From Hydrogenophilus thermoluteolus (GTDB lineage: Bacteria > Pseudomonadota > Gammaproteobacteria > Burkholderiales > Rhodocyclaceae): a DNA stretch of 64,000 nt. Location: assembly GCF_003574215.1 (NCBI RefSeq), contig NZ_AP018558.1, positions 1,281,001 to 1,345,000 on the forward strand. The letters run 5' to 3'. Each line of letters begins with the position of its first letter. The first letter of the stretch is position 1. The notes under the pieces are model-generated. The model was not told the origin of the DNA and searched no databases. It worked only from the letters and a program-made list of their open reading frames with translations. Positions 59,142-64,000 of the stretch are shown here, in pieces. Made by a program: the position numbers and the translations under genes.

Positions 59142-60461
59142 ATGAAACATTTGGGTTTAACCGTGATGGTGGTTGGGAGCGGCGGTCGCGAACATGCACT
59201 TGCCTGGAAACTCGCGCAGTCGCCGCGGGTGCAGCGCGTGTTCGTCGCGCCAGGCAACCCCGGGACCGCCGCGACGGAAAAATGTCGCAACCTCCCCGCG
59301 AATGACATTCCCTCCTGGATCGACGCGGCAAAGCGCCATCACGTCGATCTCACGGTAGTGGGTCCCGAAGCGCCACTTGCGGCGGGAATCGTCGATGCGT
59401 TCCAAGCCGAAGGGCTCACGATTTTCGGACCGACGCAAGCGGCTGCCCAGCTGGAAGCCAGCAAAGAGTTCGCCAAAGCCTTCATGGCTCGGCACGGTAT
59501 CCCCACGGCGCCCTACGCCACCTTCTCTGACCCCGACGAAGCGCACGCCTACGTCGACGCCCAAGGCGCGCCGATCGTCATCAAAGCCGATGGGCTCGCG
59601 GCCGGGAAAGGCGTCGTCGTTGCGCAAACGCTCGACGAGGCACATGCGGCAATCGACAAAATGTTGGTGAGCCGGGAAATGGGGGAAGCGGGCGCGCGTG
59701 TGGTCATCGAAGCGTTCCTGGAAGGCGAGGAAGCGAGCTTCATCGTGATTGCCGACGGCAAAGAGGCGTTGGCGCTCGCGACCAGCCAAGACCACAAACG
59801 CCTTTTGGACGGTGACCAGGGGCCCAACACGGGCGGAATGGGGGCCTACAGCCCTGCTCCGGTCGTCACCCCCGAGGTGCATGCGCGCGTGATGCGGGAA
59901 ATCATCCGTCCCACACTCGCTGCGATGGCTGAAGAGGGTACGCCCTACGTCGGATTCCTCTATGCCGGGCTGATGATCGCGCCCAATGGCGCGCCTTTTG
60001 TGGTCGAATTCAACTGCCGCATGGGTGACCCGGAAACCCAACCGATCATGGCGCGGCTCAAATCGGATCTTGTCGACCTCATCGAAGCCGCGCTCGAAGG
60101 GCGAATCGGTGACGCCACTGCCGAATGGGATCGGCGTGTCGCGCTTGCGGTGGTGCTCGCTGCCCAAGGCTATCCCAACGCGCCGAAGAAAGGGGACCCG
60201 ATCATGGGCCTACCTAAAGAACCGACACCGCTTGCCATCAATGACGATTCGGTGTTGATTTTCCACGCCGGCACGGCGCAACGCGACGACGGCACCCTCG
60301 TCACCGCAGGGGGGCGAGTCCTTGCGGTCACTGCATTGGGCGACTCGGTTGCCGCGGCACAACAGCGTGCCTATGCCGTCGCCGAACAGATTCGATTCCC
60401 GGGCAAACAGATGCGTCGCGACATCGGCCACCGCGCCATTGCCAAACCGGGACGGTCGTGA
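59142..60461 (+). CDS. purD: Phosphoribosylamine-glycine ligase
   Basis: ATP-grasp enzyme joining glycine to phosphoribosylamine, second step of purine synthesis. MVVGSGGREHALAWKLAQSPRV, VGPEAPLAAGIVDAF, IVIKADGLAAGKGVVVA, DHKRLLDGDQGPNTGGMGAYSPAPVV and FVVEFNCRMGDPETQPIM are diagnostic. ATG 59142 follows GAGGAAGG and gives 439 residues; ATG 59166 is an alternative closer to the conserved core. The frame is open upstream inside purH, but that part is not coding. The stop overlaps hemF. Confidence 0.97.
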   Translation: MKHLGLTVMVVGSGGREHALAWKLAQSPRVQRVFVAPGNPGTAATEKCRNLPANDIPSWIDAAKRHHVDLTVVGPEAPLAAGIVDAFQAEGLTIFGPTQAAAQLEASKEFAKAFMARHGIPTAPYATFSDPDEAHAYVDAQGAPIVIKADGLAAGKGVVVAQTLDEAHAAIDKMLVSREMGEAGARVVIEAFLEGEEASFIVIADGKEALALATSQDHKRLLDGDQGPNTGGMGAYSPAPVVTPEVHARVMREIIRPTLAAMAEEGTPYVGFLYAGLMIAPNGAPFVVEFNCRMGDPETQPIMARLKSDLVDLIEAALEGRIGDATAEWDRRVALAVVLAAQGYPNAPKKGDPIMGLPKEPTPLAINDDSVLIFHAGTAQRDDGTLVTAGGRVLAVTALGDSVAAAQQRAYAVAEQIRFPGKQMRRDIGHRAIAKPGRS

Positions 60462-61429
60462 TGGCGTTGCCAATCGCCGAACTGCGTGACCGTTTTCTTG
60501 CGCTGCAACGCGAAATCGTCTCGTCGCTCGAAGCGTTCGACGGTGAGCCGTTTCACACCGATGCGTGGTCTCGTCCCGCTGGTGACCGTCTGCAAGGCGA
60601 TGGGCTTACCCGTCTCATCGAAAATGGCCGCTTCTTCGAACGGGGCGGCTGCAACTTTTCCCATGTCCGGGGGGCGAGCCTTCCCCCTTCCGCCACGGCG
60701 CACCGTCAGGAACTTGCTGGCCGCCCGTTCGAAGCGCTGGGCGTATCGCTCGTGCTCCACCCGCGTAACCCATACTGCCCGACGGTGCACCTCAACGTTC
60801 GCTTTTTCGTCGCGCACAGCAATGACACACAGCCTGACGTCTGGTGGTTCGGCGGCGGGATGGATCTCACCCCGTACTATCCGTTCGTCGAAGATATCGT
60901 CCATTTCCACCGCACCTGCCGCGACGCGGTCCATGCCGGTGGCGGAGACGATACGTGCTACCGGGAATGGAAAACGTGGTGTGACCGTTACTTCTTCCTC
61001 AAACACCGCAACGAACCACGGGGCGTCGGCGGCCTCTTCTTCGACGATCTTGGCGCCGACGGCAACACCCCGTTTGACGCTGCACAACGGCTCACCTTTG
61101 CGGTCGGCGACCATTTCCTGCCCGCTTACCTGCCGATCGTCGCGCGGCGCCGCCACCACCCCTACGGCGAACGGGAGCGGCAGTTCCAATGTTACCGGCG
61201 CGGGCGCTACGTCGAGTTCAACTTGGTCTGGGATCGGGGAACCATCTTCGGCCTGCAAACAGGGGGTCGAACCGAATCGATCTTGATGTCCCTGCCCCCA
61301 GTGGTCCATTGGCGCTACGATTGGCATCCCGAGGCCGGCTCACCCGAAGCACGACTCTATGAATTGCTCACGCCCCGGGACTGGGCGTTCGAAGGGAGCC
61401 ACGGCAATGAACAATCCACCTCTGAGTGA
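60461..61429 (+). CDS. hemF: Oxygen-dependent coproporphyrinogen III oxidase
   Basis: Oxidative decarboxylation of coproporphyrinogen III to protoporphyrinogen IX with O2 in haem synthesis. The conserved parts FERGGCNFSHVRG, HPRNPYCPTVHLNVRFF, WWFGGGMDLTPYYPFVEDIVHFH, RGVGGLFFDDL, RRGRYVEFNLVWDRGTIFGLQTGGRTESILMSLPPVVHWRYDW are typical; 322 residues. ATG 60461 shares one base with the purD stop (TGATG). Presence of HemF implies aerobic or microaerobic growth. Overlaps the HDOD gene by 23 nt. Confidence 0.97.
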   Translation: MALPIAELRDRFLALQREIVSSLEAFDGEPFHTDAWSRPAGDRLQGDGLTRLIENGRFFERGGCNFSHVRGASLPPSATAHRQELAGRPFEALGVSLVLHPRNPYCPTVHLNVRFFVAHSNDTQPDVWWFGGGMDLTPYYPFVEDIVHFHRTCRDAVHAGGGDDTCYREWKTWCDRYFFLKHRNEPRGVGGLFFDDLGADGNTPFDAAQRLTFAVGDHFLPAYLPIVARRRHHPYGERERQFQCYRRGRYVEFNLVWDRGTIFGLQTGGRTESILMSLPPVVHWRYDWHPEAGSPEARLYELLTPRDWAFEGSHGNEQSTSE

Positions 61430-62261
61430 GCAGACCGCACAGCAGCTGATTGCGCGTATCGCAATCCCGCCTCGCCCTCAAATCCTGACGGAGATTTTTT
61501 CTGCACTCCAATCCGATGCGCCCGATTTGCGCGCACTTTCTCGGCTCGTTGCCAGCGATGTCGCGCTCTCGGCCGCCGTGTTGAAAACGGTCAATTCCCC
61601 TTTTTACGGCTTACGGCGCAAAGTGGAATCGATCGACCAAGCAGTGGGGGTGCTTGGGCTTGACAACATTGCTACCCTGGTAACGGGTTTCATGGTGCGC
61701 AACACCCTGGCCACCCCAAAACTCGAGCGTTTCTGGGACAGTTCGGCACGGATCGCCCTCCTTTCCGCAGCCATTGCCAAACAACTGAAAAATCTGTCCC
61801 CTAATCTCGCTTACCTGTTCGGGCTCTTTCGCGATTGTGGGATTCCTCTGATGGCGGCCCGCTTTCCGGATTATCTCGAAACACTCCGCGCCGCCAATGC
61901 CGAATTTCAGCGCCCCTTCACCGCAGTCGAAGAAGAACGCCATCAAACCAGCCATGCGATTGTTGGGAGTCTGCTTGCCAAGAATTGGGGACTTCCAGAG
62001 CCGATTTGTGAAGCGATTGCGCACCACCATGAACTGGACTGTTTTGCTTCAGAAAGCCTCTCAACCACGGCGCTCAACCTGATCGCGACAGCACTTATCG
62101 CTGAACAAATCGATTACCGGGCCATGCGTTTGACCGAAAACTACGAATGGGAAAAACTCGGAAATGCCGCTCTGGAATTTCTCTTACTCTCCGAAGAAGA
62201 ATACAATGCGCTCTGTGACGACTTGATCGCATTGCTCGACCCCTCGAACGCCGACACCTGA
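61407..62261 (+). CDS. HDOD-domain protein, first copy
   Basis: 284-residue HDOD output-domain protein. The domain begins IARIAIPPRPQILTEIFSALQSD, with VLKTVNSPFYGLRRKVESIDQAVGVLG, YLFGLFRDCGIPLMAARFPDYLE and SHAIVGSLLAKNWGLPEPICEAIAHHH; the HD pair of true phosphohydrolases is altered (FRDCG). HDOD proteins are thought to work in signalling without known catalysis. GGGAG lies ahead of ATG 61407, and its start is inside hemF, so it is part of the purH-purD-hemF transcript. A close paralogue lies 700 nt downstream. Confidence 0.9.
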   Translation: MNNPPLSEQTAQQLIARIAIPPRPQILTEIFSALQSDAPDLRALSRLVASDVALSAAVLKTVNSPFYGLRRKVESIDQAVGVLGLDNIATLVTGFMVRNTLATPKLERFWDSSARIALLSAAIAKQLKNLSPNLAYLFGLFRDCGIPLMAARFPDYLETLRAANAEFQRPFTAVEEERHQTSHAIVGSLLAKNWGLPEPICEAIAHHHELDCFASESLSTTALNLIATALIAEQIDYRAMRLTENYEWEKLGNAALEFLLLSEEEYNALCDDLIALLDPSNADT

Positions 62262-62308
62262 CCGCTCGCGCCGCGAGGCCGACCGCACGCGCAGATTTTA
62301 GGCGCGCC

Positions 62309-62890
62309 TTACTTTTTTTCGTCTTCCAACTCCGGCCAAATCCCCAGCTTCGCCAACCCAGAACGTCCCAATTCGCGCATCAAGGCTACGTTGCGTTGCC
62401 AGATCGCGTCGGGGTTGGGATGATCAGCAACCGCTTGCGCAATACTGGCTTCGCGCAGGAGGTGCAGTGTCGGGTACGGTGCCCGATTGGTGTAGTGGCT
62501 CCAATCCCCTTCCGGCTCCTCGGCAAATTGAAATTGGGGATGGAACGACGCGATCTGGATCACCCCAACCAAATCGTGGTCCTCCAAACAGGCTTCGGCC
62601 AGATCCAAGAAATCGTTGAACGTCGCGAAATCAGGGAAAAGGGTGGGGTCGACGAGGAGCGTCGTGTCCAGGACCTTCGGGTCGGTCGTTACGAGCCGCT
62701 CCAGCTCTTCGTCCAAATGCTCCAGAAAATGATCGATGTGGCGTGCATCGCTTACTCGGATGCGCACTTGCTGGTTGAGCCAAACGGCTTTGGCGTACGG
62801 GCATAAGTTCAGCCCGATCACGGCCCTTTCGATCCAAGCACGCATCTGCTCGACCACCGCTGCTTCATCGATCGAATCCGTTGGCTCCAT
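62309..62890 (-). CDS. DUF1415 family protein
   Basis: 193-residue protein of the DUF1415 family, function unknown. Conserved stretches are WIERAVIGLNLCPYAKAV, TTLLVDPTLFPDFATFNDFLDLAEACL, VIQIASFHPQFQFAEE, NRAPYPTLHLLREASI and a C-terminal RNVALMRELG. ATG 62890 has AAGGAG at 10-nt spacing; ATG 62911 is possible. It lies on the opposite strand between two HDOD genes, with divergent 89-bp spacing to the second. Confidence 0.86.
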   Translation of the reverse strand: MEPTDSIDEAAVVEQMRAWIERAVIGLNLCPYAKAVWLNQQVRIRVSDARHIDHFLEHLDEELERLVTTDPKVLDTTLLVDPTLFPDFATFNDFLDLAEACLEDHDLVGVIQIASFHPQFQFAEEPEGDWSHYTNRAPYPTLHLLREASIAQAVADHPNPDAIWQRNVALMRELGRSGLAKLGIWPELEDEKK

Positions 62891-62979
62891 TCTGTCGTCG
62901 CTCCTTGTCATCAAATCGTCATCTCGATCCGCTACCCTTTCGACCAAACACCAGCACCGACGATACCGGGAGGAAAGCG

Positions 62980-63843
62980 ATGATGCCATCTCTGAACGCA
63001 TCAGAAAAGGCGCAAGAACGAAGCGCAACCGACCCGCTTCTCGCCAACATCCCCATTCCTCCGCGCCCGCAGATCCTGACAGCGATCGAACAAGAATTAC
63101 AGCGCAAACACCCCAGCATGCGGACTATTGCCGATCTGGTCGCGCAAGATCTCGCACTGAGTGCCGCGGTACTAAAAACGGTCAATTCGCCAGCCTATGG
63201 TATCGCACGGCCGCTGGAATCGATCCGCCAAGCGGTCACGCTCCTAGGTGTGGAAACGCTGGTGACGCTGGTCACCGCAATCGCGTTACGCAATCAGATC
63301 CCCAAACCAATGCCGCGGTTCTGGGACAACAGCGTACGCATTGCTTCGTTGAGTGCCGCGATCGCGTCCCATCTGGGTTGCCTCAACCCCAGCGAAGCCT
63401 ACCTTTTCGGCTTGTTTCGCGATTGTGGGATTGCGCTTCTTTGGCAACGTTTTCCCGATTATCCTGAAACCTTGCACGATGCCAACCGCGAATTCACGCG
63501 CGCCTTCACCGCGGTGGAGGACGAGCGACACGCGACGAATCACGCCGTTGTCGGCAGCCTGCTCGCTGCGCATTGGCACTTGCCCAAAAACGTCGTCGAT
63601 GCCATCGCCCTCCACCACGATCGCAACGTCTTTCAACTGGATCACGCACCCGAGATCCTCAACCGCATCAGTATCGCCATTTTAGCGGAACGAATCGAGA
63701 GCTTATGGTCCGGGCGCGACGAACACTATGAGTGGGAAAAATTGGGGCAAGCAGCGCTCGACTATCTGCTGCTCAGTGACGAAGCCTTTGCGGCATTGTC
63801 AGACGAACTGCAAGACAAATGGCGCGCACGCGATGCGGCTTGA
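62980..63843 (+). CDS. HDOD-domain protein, second copy
   Basis: 287-residue paralogue of the gene at 61407. It shares PIPPRPQIL, SAAVLKTVNSPAYG, FWDNSVRIASLSAAIA, YLFGLFRDCGIALLWQRFPDYPETL, AFTAVEDERHATNHAVVGSLLAAHW and the C-terminal YEWEKLGQAALDYLLLSDE. The two clearly arose by duplication. GGGAGGAAAG precedes ATG 62980. No GGDEF, EAL or receiver domain is fused, so any signal input must come from a partner. Confidence 0.9.
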   Translation: MMPSLNASEKAQERSATDPLLANIPIPPRPQILTAIEQELQRKHPSMRTIADLVAQDLALSAAVLKTVNSPAYGIARPLESIRQAVTLLGVETLVTLVTAIALRNQIPKPMPRFWDNSVRIASLSAAIASHLGCLNPSEAYLFGLFRDCGIALLWQRFPDYPETLHDANREFTRAFTAVEDERHATNHAVVGSLLAAHWHLPKNVVDAIALHHDRNVFQLDHAPEILNRISIAILAERIESLWSGRDEHYEWEKLGQAALDYLLLSDEAFAALSDELQDKWRARDAA

Positions 63844-63849
63844 CCAACC

Positions 63850-64000
63850 ATGACCGACCCAATACCAATACGCCAACCGACGCGCACCACAACGTTGCCG
63901 AAAAACCCCATGAACGCGATCCATTACACGTCACACATCCGCAACGACGACACAAGTGACTGGCGACTGACATTGGACGACATTCTGTGTCGACGCGCAC
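63850..64000 (+). CDS. Possible start of an unidentified gene (3' end outside)
   Basis: ATG 63850, 6 nt after the HDOD stop, opens a frame that stays open to the window end (50 codons, MTDPIPIRQPTRTT..., later SDWRLTLDDILCRRA). No ribosome site is obvious and the first codons look unlike the surrounding genes, so the real start may be a later ATG at 63910 (MNAIHYTSHIRNDD). WRLTLDDILCRRA is reminiscent of the start of PilB/GspE-type ATPases, but that is weak. The minus-strand frame over this stretch looks non-coding. Confidence 0.4.
   Translation, partial: MTDPIPIRQPTRTTTLPKNPMNAIHYTSHIRNDDTSDWRLTLDDILCRRA

Noticed and set aside
62262..62320. Possible terminator after the first HDOD gene (palindromes CTCGCGCCGCGAG and AGGCGCGCCT before a T run)
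   Set aside because: The first hairpin has an impossible 1-nt loop or a weak stem and no U tract; the second has only about three stem pairs once a loop is allowed, and its T run encodes the Lys-rich end of DUF1415.
63773..64000. Minus-strand 75-codon frame at the right edge
   Set aside because: Cys/Arg-rich translation without family features; it begins at the window edge and overlaps the end of the second HDOD gene antisense.
1..64000. tRNA, rRNA, CRISPR arrays, insertion sequences, prophage or attachment sites
   Set aside because: I looked for cloverleaf-like segments, regularly spaced repeats, transposase or integrase motifs and terminal inverted repeats, and saw none; coding density leaves almost no room.

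Overview
The window is a gene-dense (about 61 coding genes in 64 kb), GC-rich chromosomal segment of a betaproteobacterium. The gene order leuC-entericidin-leuD-leuB-asd-fimV-truA-trpF-trpB-trpA-accD-folC-SPOR-cvpA-purF-metZ, together with lptD-surA-pdxA-rsmA and dusB-fis-purH-purD, is a betaproteobacterial core arrangement. The compactness and composition would suit a small-genome lineage such as Hydrogenophilaceae, but that is only a guess. I see no rRNA, tRNA, CRISPR array, insertion sequence or prophage.

Layout. 1-2.5 kb (+): 3' part of dnaJ, a secreted cyclophilin and lpxH, joined by ATGA overlaps. 2.5-20.5 kb (-): one very tight operon from leuC to metZ covering leucine, aspartate-family, tryptophan, fatty acid, folate, purine and methionine synthesis plus fimV and truA; most junctions overlap by 1-4 nt. 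A 39-codon entericidin-like lipoprotein gene sits between leuC and leuD. 20.4-25 kb (-): an MFS transporter, aroC and ilvB-ilvN. ilvBN is preceded by a classical attenuator: a 24-residue leader peptide with Leu3-Val6, an antiterminator and an intrinsic terminator. 25-28.5 kb (-): a DUF523/DUF1722 protein coupled to a Lon-like protease.

28.6-33.1 kb: moaA (+) faces a MntA/HepT-type nucleotidyltransferase-HEPN pair (-), which follows hom and alaA. thrC, often found after hom, is absent. 33.2-44 kb: a Mth938-like protein, a Bcp peroxiredoxin, a PIN-PhoH protein, a DUF3422 protein, purC, an MFS transporter, an alpha/beta hydrolase, oligopeptidase A, a YqiA-like esterase, exonuclease III and an Old Yellow Enzyme. 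44.7-47.7 kb: a solitary gamma-class adenine DNA methyltransferase, rmuC, and a small DUF2892 membrane protein with a palindrome over its promoter.

47.7-54.8 kb: the outer-membrane biogenesis operon lptD-surA-pdxA-rsmA (-) diverges from the peptidoglycan-recycling pair amgK-murU (+). An inverted repeat supplies a TACAAT -10 box to each side. 54.8-64 kb (+): pepP, dusB-fis, purH, purD, hemF, two paralogous HDOD signalling proteins separated by an opposite-strand DUF1415 gene, and the probable start of another gene at the right edge.

Most genes are housekeeping. The accessory-looking islands are the MntA/HepT pair and the lone methyltransferase. The best regulatory signals are the ilvBN attenuator and the palindromic promoters of lptD/amgK and the DUF2892 gene. 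Convergent genes nearly all overlap at their 3' ends, with no intrinsic terminators between them.
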